DNA from: Pontibacter russatus
Lineage (GTDB): Bacteria; Bacteroidota; Bacteroidia; Cytophagales; Hymenobacteraceae
Direction of reading: 5' to 3'
DNA length: 64,000 nucleotides
Assembly (NCBI RefSeq): GCF_009931655.1
Contig: NZ_CP047984.1
Location: 3,675,001 to 3,739,000 of the forward strand
Shown piece after piece: positions 52,066 to 61,746 of this stretch; the stretch's first letter is position 1; each line of letters begins with the position of its first letter. The position numbers were made by a program, and so were the translations under genes. Below the pieces are notes generated by a model, which was not told where the DNA came from, searched no databases, and worked only from the letters and a program-made list of their open reading frames with translations.

Positions 52066-53037
52066 ATGAAAAAAATCAAGCTGATAGAGGTAAAGTCTGA
52101 GTTGGGGGCCGGCACGCGCGGGGCAAGCATGGGCATCGAGGCCCTGCGGGTGGCCTGCTGGGACAAAGGCTCCGACTACTTCAAGCGCTTCAACTCTGTC
52201 AGCGTGCCCGACCTGAACTACACCTTGTTCGACAGGGACATGTTCCCGAACGCGCACCGCATCGACAGCATCCTGACGGTGCATAAGAACATTGTGAGTG
52301 CTGTGGAGCAAACGATAGAAATGGGTATGTTTCCGCTGGTGCTCTCCGGCGACCACTCCAACGCCCACGGCACAATCGCGGGCATCAAGGCCGCCTATCC
52401 TGATAAAACGCTGGGGGTAATATGGATTGACGCCCACGCCGACATCCACTCGCCGTATACCTCGCCGTCGGGCAATGTACACGGCATGCCGCTGGCCATG
52501 GCCCTGCACATCGACAACCTCGACCGCCAGATAAACGACCCGGAGCCGGAGACGATTTTCTTCTGGAACTCGCTCAAGAAGTTAGGGTTCGACGGCCCCA
52601 AACTGCGGCCCGAGCACCTGGTCTATATAGTGGTGCGCGACACCGAAGAGCCGGAGGATTACCTGATGGCGAAACTGGGCATCAAGAATTTTACTTACGC
52701 TGAGTTCACGCAGAAGGGGGCGAAGCAGGTGGCGGAAGAGGCGCTGGAGCGGCTGCGCGGCTGCGATATGATATATGTCTCGTTTGATGTGGACAGCCTG
52801 GACTCCAAATTCTCGAAAGGCACCGGAACGCCCGTCGAGACTGGGCTCACTGTGGAGGAGGCCAAGCAACTGAATTCTCTCCTCTTGCAGGACCCGCGCG
52901 TGGTGTGCTACGAGATGACCGAAATCAACCCGACCCTGGACACCGAGAACACGATGGCCGAAAACGCCTTCGAAATACTGGAAACGGCAACTGCCGCTAT
53001 CCTTCACCGAGAATCTAAAAGTACAGCCATATACTAA
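52066..53037 (+). CDS. Arginase/agmatinase-family ureohydrolase
   Basis: A 323-residue ureohydrolase with all manganese-binding motifs: GDHSNAHG, DAHADIHSP and SFDVDSLDSKFSKGTGTP. The last favours arginase over agmatinase, but agmatinase would fit the arginine decarboxylase next door, so the substrate is open. Its stop shares one base with the argS start, which indicates translational coupling. Confidence 0.88.
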   Translation: MKKIKLIEVKSELGAGTRGASMGIEALRVACWDKGSDYFKRFNSVSVPDLNYTLFDRDMFPNAHRIDSILTVHKNIVSAVEQTIEMGMFPLVLSGDHSNAHGTIAGIKAAYPDKTLGVIWIDAHADIHSPYTSPSGNVHGMPLAMALHIDNLDRQINDPEPETIFFWNSLKKLGFDGPKLRPEHLVYIVVRDTEEPEDYLMAKLGIKNFTYAEFTQKGAKQVAEEALERLRGCDMIYVSFDVDSLDSKFSKGTGTPVETGLTVEEAKQLNSLLLQDPRVVCYEMTEINPTLDTENTMAENAFEILETATAAILHRESKSTAIY

Positions 53038-54827
53038 TGCAACTTCAAAACGCCCTAAGCCAGCGCATCAGCGAGGCGCTGCAAGCCTTGTTTTCTATTT
53101 CTGTGGATGCCAGCCATATATCCCTGCAGCCCACGCGCAAAGAATTCGCGGGCTCTTTCACGTTCGTTACCTTCCCCTATACCAAGCAAGTGGGCAAAGG
53201 CCCGGAGCAGATAGGCCAGGCGCTGGGCGAGTACCTGAAAGAGAACGCCGCCGAAGTGCGCGGCTTCAACGTGGTGAAAGGTTTTCTGAACCTCGAGATT
53301 GAGGAAACCGAGTGGCTGCGCCTGTTCCGCAACCTGATGGAGGACGAGCAGTATGGACAGGGCGAGCCGAGCGGCCGCAAGGTGATGGTGGAGTACTCCT
53401 CGCCCAACACCAATAAGCCGCTGCACCTGGGCCACCTGCGCAACAACTTCCTCGGCTACGCCACCTCCGAAATCCTGAAAGCGAACGGCCACGAGGTGAT
53501 GAAAGTGAACCTGGTGAACGACCGTGGCATCCATATATGCAAGTCGATGCTGGCCTACGAGAAATTCGGCAACGGCGAGACGCCGGAGAGCAGCGGCATC
53601 AAAGGCGACCACCTAGTGGGCAAATACTACGTGCTGTTCGACAAGGCCTATAAAGCGGAGGTAGACGTGTTGGTGGCGCAGGGCACCGACAAGGAGGAAG
53701 CCAAGAAAAAGGCCCCGCTGATGCTGGAGGCGCAGGACATGCTGCTGAAGTGGGAGCAGGGCGATGCGGAGGTGGTCAACCTCTGGAAGAAAATGAACGG
53801 CTGGGTATATGCCGGTTTCGAGGAGACTTACCGTACCATCGGCGTTGATTTTGATAAGTATTATTACGAATCCGAGACCTATATGCTGGGCAAGGAGCGC
53901 GTGGAGGAAGGCCTGCAGAAAGAGGTTTTTTTCAGGAAGCCCGACGGCTCGGTATGGGTGGATTTGACAGACGAAGGGCTGGATGAGAAACTGCTGCTGC
54001 GCGCCGACGGCACCTCGGTCTATATCACCCAGGACCTGGGCACCGCCGAACTCAAGTACAACGATTTCCCTTACGACCAGTCGGTGTACGTGGTGGCCGA
54101 TGAGCAGAATTACCACTTTCAGGTGCTGGCGGCCACGCTGAAAAAACTGCAGAAACCTTATGCGGAAGGCATCTATCACCTGTCTTACGGCATGGTGGAT
54201 CTGCCGTCAGGAAAAATGAAATCGAGGGAGGGCACGGTGGTGGACGCCGACGAACTGGTGGCCGAAATGATAGACACAGCCCGCCAGCAAACCGAGGAAC
54301 TGGGCAAGATAGAAGGCTTCACGGAGGCGCAGGCGAAAGAACTTTATCATATACTCGCGATGGGCGCGCTGAAGTACTTCCTGCTGAAAGTGGACCCCAA
54401 AAAGCGCATGCTGTTCAACCCGCAGGAATCCATAGACTTTCGGGGCAACACCGGGCCATTTATCCAGTACTCGCACGCCCGCATTTCCGCCATTCTGCGC
54501 AAGGCAGCCGATATGGGCATTGCTGTGGACGTAGCGAATTTTGAAAAAGTGGCGCAATTGCACGAGACGGAGCAGGAGGTGATTATCCAACTGGTGAACT
54601 ATCCGGCGGTGGTAAAAGAGGCAGGCAATCTGTTTGCTCCTTCCATCATCGCCAATTATGCGTATGAGTTGGCCAAGGCCTATAACCGCTTTTACCAGGA
54701 AGTGTCCATCTTCAACGAGACAGACGAGCAGGCGCGCAATTTCCGGATTGCCCTCTCCGCGATGGTGGCGCGCTTTATCCGCCACAGCATGCGCCTGTTG
54801 GGCATAGAAGTGCCGGAGCGGATGTAG
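53037..54827 (+). CDS. argS: Arginyl-tRNA synthetase
   Basis: A 596-residue class I synthetase. It has the ArgS N-terminal domain and the HIGH-type motif in KPLHLGHLRNNF (about residue 127). GKMKSREGTVV stands in place of KMSKS. The C-terminal anticodon-binding helical bundle (about 460-596) ends RHSMRLLGIEVPERM. It attaches arginine to tRNA-Arg. Confidence 0.96.
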   Translation: MQLQNALSQRISEALQALFSISVDASHISLQPTRKEFAGSFTFVTFPYTKQVGKGPEQIGQALGEYLKENAAEVRGFNVVKGFLNLEIEETEWLRLFRNLMEDEQYGQGEPSGRKVMVEYSSPNTNKPLHLGHLRNNFLGYATSEILKANGHEVMKVNLVNDRGIHICKSMLAYEKFGNGETPESSGIKGDHLVGKYYVLFDKAYKAEVDVLVAQGTDKEEAKKKAPLMLEAQDMLLKWEQGDAEVVNLWKKMNGWVYAGFEETYRTIGVDFDKYYYESETYMLGKERVEEGLQKEVFFRKPDGSVWVDLTDEGLDEKLLLRADGTSVYITQDLGTAELKYNDFPYDQSVYVVADEQNYHFQVLAATLKKLQKPYAEGIYHLSYGMVDLPSGKMKSREGTVVDADELVAEMIDTARQQTEELGKIEGFTEAQAKELYHILAMGALKYFLLKVDPKKRMLFNPQESIDFRGNTGPFIQYSHARISAILRKAADMGIAVDVANFEKVAQLHETEQEVIIQLVNYPAVVKEAGNLFAPSIIANYAYELAKAYNRFYQEVSIFNETDEQARNFRIALSAMVARFIRHSMRLLGIEVPERM

Positions 54828-54865
54828 GTTTGATGGGGAGGTTTATATATACTGCTGATATATGA

Positions 54866-54953
54866 TATAATCGCCGCTGGTGCGAGCTTGCAGCTTGTAC
54901 CGCCATTAGCAACAATTTTGATACGAGCTGCAAACTCGCACCAGCGGTATTAT
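54866..54953. repeat. Large imperfect hairpin repeat
   Basis: The arms share CCGCTGGTGCGAG and TTGCAGCT-like words in inverted order around the loop cgccattagcaacaatttt. About 30 of 34 positions pair. It follows argS by 38 bases and may be a REP-like element or terminator. Confidence 0.6.
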
Positions 54954-55042
54954 AGAAAAGCAGAAGCAATGGGCGAGAACAATCAGCACACTTAACCTGT
55001 TAGAAATTACCCGTAAAGCGTATAGCTTGATTTATTAGAACA

Positions 55043-55657
55043 ATGATAAAAACGTCTACTTTTTTAATGCAGGTGGCGGCGCTGATGGGCCTGCTGACTG
55101 CTTTTATCGCCTGCCAGGATGGCGTCGGCAAGACCTTAACCACAACAGAAACTATGACAACAGAAACCAATGCAACCCCCAACGCACAGAACAGCGACTT
55201 TTACGGCTTTCAGCTGAAAACCTTGGATGGCAAGAACGTAGACTTCTCACAGTACAAAGGTAGGAAAGTGCTGCTGGTGAACACCGCCTCCGAGTGCGGC
55301 TATACCCCACAGTACGCCGAGTTGCAGCAACTGCACGAGCAGCACGGTGACGAGGTAGTGGTGCTGGGCTTTCCGGCGAATAACTTTGGCGGGCAGGAGC
55401 CCGGCAGCAACCAGGAAATCGCCGCTTTCTGCCAGAAAAACTACGGCGTCACGTTCCCGATATTCGAGAAGATTTCGGTGGTGGGCGAGGACAAGCATCC
55501 GCTCTATGTGTGGCTGCAGCAGCACAGCCCGAACCAGGAGGAGCCCAGCTGGAACTTCTGCAAGTACCTCGTGAACGAAGACGGTCAGGTGGTGGCGTTT
55601 TTCCCCTCGAAGGCAAAGCCGATGGGAGAGGAGCTGCTGGCTGCCATCAAGAAATAA
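55043..55657 (+). CDS. Glutathione peroxidase-family thiol peroxidase
   Basis: 204 residues. The N-terminal signal and lipobox-like FIAC suggest an envelope location. The peroxidase has Cys in NTASECGYTPQY, Gln in FPANNFGGQEPGS and Trp-Asn in SWNFCKYL, the full catalytic set. Cysteine-type GPx proteins in bacteria usually draw electrons from thioredoxin. Confidence 0.92.
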   Translation: MIKTSTFLMQVAALMGLLTAFIACQDGVGKTLTTTETMTTETNATPNAQNSDFYGFQLKTLDGKNVDFSQYKGRKVLLVNTASECGYTPQYAELQQLHEQHGDEVVVLGFPANNFGGQEPGSNQEIAAFCQKNYGVTFPIFEKISVVGEDKHPLYVWLQQHSPNQEEPSWNFCKYLVNEDGQVVAFFPSKAKPMGEELLAAIKK

Positions 55658-55767
55658 AGTACAGCTATATATAGCTGACACGAGGCCAAAGCCCGGCTGG
55701 CTATTTAGCTATCGTATGAGGTAGAATCGCAAAAGCATCCTATATAAACTTGAGCACCACCGAACAT

Positions 55768-56682
55768 ATGTCCCCGAATCCAGGTCTGGCAAAGGCCTGG
55801 ATTTCGGCTTTTAGGCCCCGCACGCTGCCGCTGGCCTTGTCCTGCATTGGCATGGGCGGGTTTATGGCGGCGGCCCATGGTGTTTTTAACGGCACCATTG
55901 TGGCTCTTTGCGTGCTGACGACACTGTTCCTGCAAATCCTGTCGAACCTCGCCAACGACTACGGCGACTCAAAGCACGGGGCGGACAGCGTACACCGGGA
56001 GGGGCCGAAACGCGCGGTGCAAGCGGGCCATATACAGGCGGCGCATATGAAAAAAGGGATGCTGCTGTTCAGTCTGCTCTCGCTGGCATCGGGGCTATTG
56101 CTGCTGTGGGTGGCTTTTGGCGCTGAGGGGCTGCTGCTTTTCCTGATGTTCCTGGCGCTGGGGCTGGCCGCTATATGGGCCGCCATCAACTATACCGCCG
56201 GCGACAAACCCTACGGCTACGCAGGCCTCGGCGATATCTCAGTATTTGTGTTCTTTGGCTTGGTAGGCGTGCTGGGCACTTACTTCCTGCAGGCGCAGGA
56301 ACTGCAGGCGGTGGTTGTTTTGCCCGCGCTGGTCTGTGGTTTCTTCGCGACGGCGGTGCTGAACGTCAACAACATCCGTGATATAAAGTCGGATACGCTG
56401 GCCGGGAAAAACTCGATACCGGTGCGGCTCGGGCCCAGGCGCGCGCGCATCTACCACATCGTGCTGCTGCTGGGCGGCGTGCTGAGTGCCGTTCTATATG
56501 TGGCGCTTACTTTTCACAGCATATGGCAGCTGCTGTTTGTGCTGGCCCTGCCGCTCGTGCTGGCAAACGGCGTAAATGTGTGGCGGAAGCAGACGGCCTC
56601 CGAACTGGACCCTTATCTGAAGCAGATGGCCCTCACCACGCTGCTGTTCGTGCTGCTGTTCGGCATCGGGCAGGTGGTGTAG
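55768..56682 (+). CDS. menA: 1,4-dihydroxy-2-naphthoate polyprenyltransferase
   Basis: About 304 residues and nine membrane helices. The first Asp motif is NDYGDSKHGAD; the second is DIKSDTLAGK. AWISAFRPRTLPLALSCIG is the family start. A TTG at 55750 is open in frame, but the ATG at 55768 fits better. It attaches the isoprenoid tail in menaquinone synthesis. Confidence 0.93.
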   Translation: MSPNPGLAKAWISAFRPRTLPLALSCIGMGGFMAAAHGVFNGTIVALCVLTTLFLQILSNLANDYGDSKHGADSVHREGPKRAVQAGHIQAAHMKKGMLLFSLLSLASGLLLLWVAFGAEGLLLFLMFLALGLAAIWAAINYTAGDKPYGYAGLGDISVFVFFGLVGVLGTYFLQAQELQAVVVLPALVCGFFATAVLNVNNIRDIKSDTLAGKNSIPVRLGPRRARIYHIVLLLGGVLSAVLYVALTFHSIWQLLFVLALPLVLANGVNVWRKQTASELDPYLKQMALTTLLFVLLFGIGQVV

Positions 56683-56794
56683 GCGGGGTGATATAGCTAT
56701 AGAAGGTGAAAATGGGAATTGTTTGCTTATGCTCCTAACAATTGCTCATCCCTTCGGGCCTCACGATCATCTAAGTTCTATAGCTGGGTGTGGT

Positions 56795-57000
56795 GCTCTC
56801 AGGCCGAGAGGCCTCCCCGAAATACTTCGGGGTAAACTAATTCCCTTCGGCGCTGTGTACATTTCCTGCCAGGGGTTGGGGCCCCTTATAAACACGGCTG
56901 CCACTACCGTGGCACCGGAAATCTACAAATAGAGGGCCCCTACCCCCGGCGCCTCCTGGAAAAACTGGAAACGGTTTCGCCTTGAGCCAGTGAACGTACC
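56795..57000 (+). repeat. Structured repeat R1, copy 1
   Basis: A 206-base element with about 18 differences from 61469-61675. It contains hairpins AGGCC-GAGA-GGCCT and CCCCGAA-ATAC-TTCGGGG. A long stem (GGGGTTGGGGCCC with GGGCCCCTACCCC) encloses TGCCAC-TACC-GTGGCA. No coding frame is plausible. The remaining bases of 56683-57153 show no gene. Confidence 0.75.
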
Positions 57001-57153
57001 ATAATTGTTATATGGTGTCTATGGTATCAGGAAATTAAACTATATATACTTCCCGAGTTTATGATATACAGAAAAGCTGGGAGAACCGATGGGTATCGCT
57101 AACTTTCCTCTTATATATAAGTAGAACTTGTGTTGCAGAAATGCAGGACTTGT

Positions 57154-57870
57154 TCACGCCTCCAGCCCGGTGCAGAACCGGAGCAGTTCTTTTAAGTCCT
57201 CCTCCTTGTTCAAGTCAGGGGAATGCTCCTTCAGGTACTCCGAAATGGCCTTCCTGTGCTTTGGGAATGCCTTGAGCAGGTTCGGCTTATTAACTTTGAT
57301 AAACTGGTTTCGCTGGTCTATCAGGAAGTAGTACACGTTATCGGAAAATATAACATCCCCTTTCTGCACCAGCTTAAAGCCCTGGCCATTGCTGCCTGCG
57401 TAGGTGCTTTTATTTCTGATGGAGGAGGCCCCCGACGACTGGTTGTAAGCACCCTCCTTTTCAGTTCCGGCTACCTCCAGCGTTTGTATCTTCCCAAGTT
57501 TCAGGGTATTGTAATCTGCCACTATTTCCAGAAAGTCGTTTTCCTGGTTGTAAACGTAGGTGTCCTCCCCAATCAAAACCGCGTACAGCGTCGGCTCCCC
57601 AACAATGGCTAAGGTGTCTCCCTTCGGGTCGATGAACTGCATCTCGCCCAGCAGAAAGTTGTAGTTGAATTTTGCCGGTGCAAAGCTGCCATTCAGATAG
57701 GCCACCTTCCCCTCCTGAAACGCCGGGTAGCGGTATTTATACTGAGCCGGTATCACTTTGGCGGCATCTTCCCCGGCCTTCACCCGGAAAGAAGAGGGCG
57801 CCTGCTGGGCCTGTGCCAAGCCACTGCCGCCTAACAACATTATAACGATGCACCACAGTAATCGCTTCAT
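57154..57870 (-). CDS. Secreted protein of unknown function
   Basis: About 238 residues from ATG 57870 (signal ends near LAQAQ). It is beta-rich, with no membrane helix beyond the signal. Landmarks are YRYPAFQEGKVAYLNGSF, NYNFLLGEMQFIDPKGDTL and a helical end (FPKHRKAISEYLKEHSPDLNKEEDL). I recall such proteins in many Bacteroidota without a known role. Two direct repeats stand just upstream. Confidence 0.7.
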   Translation of the reverse strand: MKRLLWCIVIMLLGGSGLAQAQQAPSSFRVKAGEDAAKVIPAQYKYRYPAFQEGKVAYLNGSFAPAKFNYNFLLGEMQFIDPKGDTLAIVGEPTLYAVLIGEDTYVYNQENDFLEIVADYNTLKLGKIQTLEVAGTEKEGAYNQSSGASSIRNKSTYAGSNGQGFKLVQKGDVIFSDNVYYFLIDQRNQFIKVNKPNLLKAFPKHRKAISEYLKEHSPDLNKEEDLKELLRFCTGLEA

Positions 57871-57893
57871 GGGTATAATGTCAGATGTGATGG

Positions 57894-57940
57894 AATGCTC
57901 GCACTCCAATGATTTATATATAATGCTCGCACTCCAATGA
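57894..57940 (-). promoter_or_regulatory. Direct repeat upstream of the secreted-protein gene
   Basis: AATGCTCGCACTCCAATGA occurs at 57894-57912 and again at 57922-57940, a 28-base period. The first copy lies 24 bases before the start. It could be a tandem operator or a small duplication. Confidence 0.5.
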
Positions 57941-58067
57941 GTTATTTATAAAGTTAACTTATATAGAAGATAAATAACAGGAATCACTCCAGTTTAAATT
58001 TGCCCATGCTCAACCATATATGGCCGGTTTCAGCCTGGTGCCTAGCCTTTCCGGGCAGCGTCTTTTC

Positions 58068-60527
58068 TTAGTTCCCGGTTCCGCCGCCGCTGCTGTCTCC
58101 GCCACTCTTCAGGTCATCGTTTTTGATGCCGCGCCGGGTGCGCTTGATGTCATCTTTCAGCTTGCCGAACTTGTAGCTGAAGCCAAGGCTGATGCGGCGG
58201 CGCACGTTACGGCTTTCGCTGCGCTGGTAAAAATTCTGGTCGCTGAGCTCGTTGGAGTAGGTGAAATACTTGTTCAGCGGACTCTGCACCGAGAGGCTGA
58301 TGTTGGCTTTCTCGTCCTTCAGGAAGCTCTTGCTCACTGAGAAGCCGTCCCAGAACTGCCCCGATGACTCTCCCTGCAGCAGCACGCGCGGGGCATAGTA
58401 GCCCAGGTTCACGCTGGCGCGCCAGTTTTTATCGAATCTGTAGCTGGCGTTGCTGAACATATAGCCGCTCACGCCGCTGTTCTGCAGGTCGCGGCCGTTT
58501 ATGTTGCCGCTCAGGTCGCTGTAGGAGAGGGTTCCGTTTACGTTCAGGCTGAGCTTCTGGAACAGGGTGGCGTTGCCGCCCAGCGAGAGGGTGGTGGTGC
58601 TGTTCCGGCCGATGTTGCCAAAGGTGGTGCTGCTCACCGAATCGGCTAGGTTAAAGGTGGTATAGCTCTGGATGGCATTGTTGGTGAAGGTGTGTGTGAG
58701 GGTGCTGTTCAGAGAGTTGCTTCCCTTGAAGAAGCTGTGCCCCAGGCTGAACACGTGGCTGGTGGCGGCCTCCAGGTTCGGGTTTCCGAAGGAGATGGTT
58801 TTCTCGTTTGTCCGGTTCACGTAGGGGTTCAGGTACCACAGGCCCGGCCGCTCGATGCGCTGCGTGTACGAAGCCTTCAGGGTGGCCATGTTTTTGAGCG
58901 TCCGGGTAAGGGTTACGTTCGGGATCAGGTTCAGGTAGTCCTGCTCGGCCACCGACCCGGAGGATTTGAAGTTGGCGTCCACCACCGTCTGCTCCAGGCG
59001 CGTCCCCAGGCGCAGCCCCCACTTCTCGAAGCGCAGGCTGGCGGAGGTGTACGCGGCGTATATGTCCTGGCTGTAGTCAAACTCGTTGCTCAGGGCTGGC
59101 ACTTCCTCGTAGGTGTCTGTTTCGGGGTTGTAGTTGCGGTAGAAATAGTCGCTGCCGCTCTCGCGGAGGATGGTTTTGGCGCCGACCTCCAGGGTGTGCT
59201 TCTTGACCGGGTGTACGTAGTCGGCCTGGTAGGTTTGCTCCACTGATTTTCCGTCGTTCAGCGTGCGGGTTTCCGCAGGGCCCATATAGTTCAGGATTGG
59301 GTTGAAAAGCAGGTCTGATTCGCTTCCGTTCTGCTCGTCGCCCAGCTTGTAGGAGAGCGTGAGCAGTTGGTTCTTGTCGCGCTTGAACGTGTGCTGGTAA
59401 TCGAGGCCGACCTCATAGTTATACCAATGGCTCGTGGAAGGACTGATGCGCTCGTAGGCCTGCGTGCGTTCCCCCTCGCTGTTGAGTTCCTCCACCGTCT
59501 GCAGGCTCCTCGATTCGAATTCGTTCCCGTTCAGGCTGAACTTGGCGGCAAGCAGGTTCAGCGTGTCTATTTCATAGCTCAGTTCGCTGCTTATATAGTT
59601 AAAGTAGCCTTCACTGTTGCCGCTGCCCGCCTGCACCATGGTTGCCCCGGTGTTTTGGTTCACGCGCTCAAACAGGGAATTATAGCTGGGGCTGGTGAAT
59701 TTGTTCGTGCCTCCGTAGGCTGAGAGGCCGAACTTGCCCATTTTAGCTGTCACGTTGGCGGAACCGGACCTGCTGTCGGGGAGGCTCTGCGAGAGATAGA
59801 TGTTGCCGTTGTAGCCGTTCTGGGGTGCGTCGTGGGTGATGACGTTGATGATGCCCCCGATGCCCTCCGCATCGTACTTGGCGGGCGGGTCCGTGATAAC
59901 CTCAATGCGCTTGATGGTGGAGGCGGGCATGCTGCGGAACACGTCTTTCGGGTTGCGGGCGAAGAGGGTGGAGGCCCTGCCGTTCACCAGCACCTTAAAG
60001 CTGCCGCTGCCGTTCAGCTGGATGTTCTCCTCCGCGTCGAGGCTCAGCATCGGCACTTTGCGCAGCATGTCGAGCGCCGTCAACGTCTTGCTTTCCGGGT
60101 CGAACTCCACGTTGTAGCTGATCTTGTCGATGTCCTGGGTGATGAGCATCTTCTCGGCCGTTACCTCCACTTCCCGCAACTGCTCCGCCGAGCTGACCAG
60201 GCTAAGCTGGCCCAGGTCAGCCATGGGGTTAGCGGCATCCAAGGCGGGCAGTTCCTTTGAGAAGGGCTTATACCCTACAAAGGTCAGGATGAGCTTGTAC
60301 CGGCCCAGCGGCAGACCCGTGATTTCAAATTTTCCGTCGCTCTGGGTAAAGGTGGTTTTGAGAGGCTGGTCCTTGCCGGGCTCGCTTACCACCACGGTCA
60401 CGTAGCCGAGCGGCTCCTGATTGGCTGAGTCTGCCACCATGCCTTTGACGGTTCCGGTGGCGGGGCTCTGGGCCCAGGAGAGGGAGTTGAGTAGCAGGCA
60501 CAGCGCCAGCAGAAAAGTTTGTTTCAT
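58068..60527 (-). CDS. TonB-dependent-receptor-like outer-membrane protein
   Basis: 819 residues. A signal peptide is followed by a carboxypeptidase-like regulatory domain (TVKGMVADSANQEPLGYVTVVVS, FEITGLPLGRYKLIL). A plug-like domain (SFKVLVNGRASTLFARNPKDVFRSMPASTIKRIEVITDPPAKYDAEGIGGIINVI) and the long 'outer membrane protein beta-barrel family' barrel come next. It ends in a hydrophilic Gly/Ser tail. Such receptors are often unlinked to SusD; the substrate is unknown. Confidence 0.9.
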   Translation of the reverse strand: MKQTFLLALCLLLNSLSWAQSPATGTVKGMVADSANQEPLGYVTVVVSEPGKDQPLKTTFTQSDGKFEITGLPLGRYKLILTFVGYKPFSKELPALDAANPMADLGQLSLVSSAEQLREVEVTAEKMLITQDIDKISYNVEFDPESKTLTALDMLRKVPMLSLDAEENIQLNGSGSFKVLVNGRASTLFARNPKDVFRSMPASTIKRIEVITDPPAKYDAEGIGGIINVITHDAPQNGYNGNIYLSQSLPDSRSGSANVTAKMGKFGLSAYGGTNKFTSPSYNSLFERVNQNTGATMVQAGSGNSEGYFNYISSELSYEIDTLNLLAAKFSLNGNEFESRSLQTVEELNSEGERTQAYERISPSTSHWYNYEVGLDYQHTFKRDKNQLLTLSYKLGDEQNGSESDLLFNPILNYMGPAETRTLNDGKSVEQTYQADYVHPVKKHTLEVGAKTILRESGSDYFYRNYNPETDTYEEVPALSNEFDYSQDIYAAYTSASLRFEKWGLRLGTRLEQTVVDANFKSSGSVAEQDYLNLIPNVTLTRTLKNMATLKASYTQRIERPGLWYLNPYVNRTNEKTISFGNPNLEAATSHVFSLGHSFFKGSNSLNSTLTHTFTNNAIQSYTTFNLADSVSSTTFGNIGRNSTTTLSLGGNATLFQKLSLNVNGTLSYSDLSGNINGRDLQNSGVSGYMFSNASYRFDKNWRASVNLGYYAPRVLLQGESSGQFWDGFSVSKSFLKDEKANISLSVQSPLNKYFTYSNELSDQNFYQRSESRNVRRRISLGFSYKFGKLKDDIKRTRRGIKNDDLKSGGDSSGGGTGN

Positions 60528-61105
60528 AGGTGTATAGGTTAAATAAAATGAGCACGCGTAATGGCTGGCTTAGCACAGACAGCGTCCGTAGCCTCCTCTT
60601 AGACCTGCACATTTCTCCCTTTACACATCAGGCAGCCCTGCCTGTCCCTACCCTAAAAGTTTATGACGGAAGGCAAAGCCCCAATAAAGGCCGCTTTGCC
60701 TGAACAAGGTAAGTAATTATATAAACTAAAACCATAGTTAGTTAATTTTTTCTTGTTTAAACTCAATATAATTTCAGGCTTTGAAACCTGCTTTCAGAAA
60801 AGTAAATTAAAATGCCTCATCCGGCTATAGCGGTGCCTGTTGCAGTAGCTTTAGCTGCGCAGCGTTGCGGTTTTGTATCTGTATATAAGCAGCTGAATAT
60901 GACACTTTTATATATGGTATAATTATATATAAGAAACCAGACACAATCAAATTGAGGTGTAATGAGCTTCTTTCGTTCTGAAAGTGTTACATCCCGAACT
61001 TGATTCGGCGAAACCTGGTGGAAGGAGAGGGTCCCTACCCCCGGAGGTCAAGCTTAGGCGGCTCGCCCACAAGATCCTGTCAGGATGACAAAATAAGATA
61101 AACTA
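60528..61105. other. Gap with a hairpin and MITE-like repeat copy C
   Basis: AGGCAAAGC and GCTTTGCCT (60671-60701) make a hairpin. About 60985-61105 is a reversed, rearranged copy of the MITE-like repeat: on the minus strand tagtttat, gtcatcctgacaggatcttg and gggcgagccgcctaag are recognisable. An extra block (gggggtagggacc) resembles part of R1. No gene is supported. Confidence 0.55.
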
Positions 61106-61276
61106 ATGATGATTGTGTTCCTGTTTCACGGAGTGGGCGGCGAACATTCTCTCAACGTGTCGCTTGACGCGCACCGGAAACTGCTGCGCTTCCTGAAGGA
61201 CGACGAAGACAAAATCTGGAATCCGAATTTTATAGAGGCAGCCAGGTATATAAAAGCAACACAAACGGCAAACTGA
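61106..61276 (+). pseudogene. Polysaccharide deacetylase-like C-terminal fragment
   Basis: A 56-residue frame reads MMIVFLFHGVGGEHSLNVSL, continuing DAHRKLLRFLKDDEDKIW and IEAARYIK. This matches the last segment I know from bacterial polysaccharide/xylan deacetylases (FHGVGGEH...W...PF). The catalytic part is absent, and the 5' end falls at the border of a MITE-like repeat. A 9-base hairpin (CTGAACCGG/CCGGTTCAG, 61273-61313) overlaps its stop. Confidence 0.6.
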
Positions 61277-61468
61277 ACCGGCGGTCATATAGCATATATA
61301 GTTGCCGGTTCAGCAGAAGTGGTCTGTTAGTTGATGAACGGCCCGCGCAGCATGCTATATATTAAAGTCAAAGTTAACGTGAACTCGGGAATTATTATGC
61401 TTATTCCTTTAGCGGCTGTACATCCCAATGGACTCATTACAGCTAAGTTACATACCATGCTGTGGTGC

Positions 61469-61675
61469 TGCTCTCAGGCCGAGAGGCCTCCCCGAAATAC
61501 TTCGAGGTAAACTAATTCCCTTCGACGCTGTGTACATTTCCTGCCAGGGGTTGGGGCCCCTTATCAAGACGGCTGCCACTTGAGTGGCACCGGAAATCTA
61601 CAAATAGAGGGCCCCTACCCCCGGCGCCTTATGGAAAAAACTGAAACAGTATCACTATGAGCCAGCGAACGCACC
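61469..61675 (+). repeat. Structured repeat R1, copy 2
   Basis: A direct copy of 56795-57000. In the inner stem the loop differs (TTGA for TACC) while the arms TGCCAC/GTGGCA are unchanged. The long GGGGTTGGGGCCC stem is identical; the CCCCGAA stem has one mismatch. No frame is conserved. The rest of 61277-61746 is otherwise empty. Confidence 0.75.
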
Positions 61676-61746
61676 ATGCATGCTTATATTTAATCGGCTT
61701 AGATTCAAGTATCTACATTAAATTTAATTCTCGAGTTCACGTAAAG

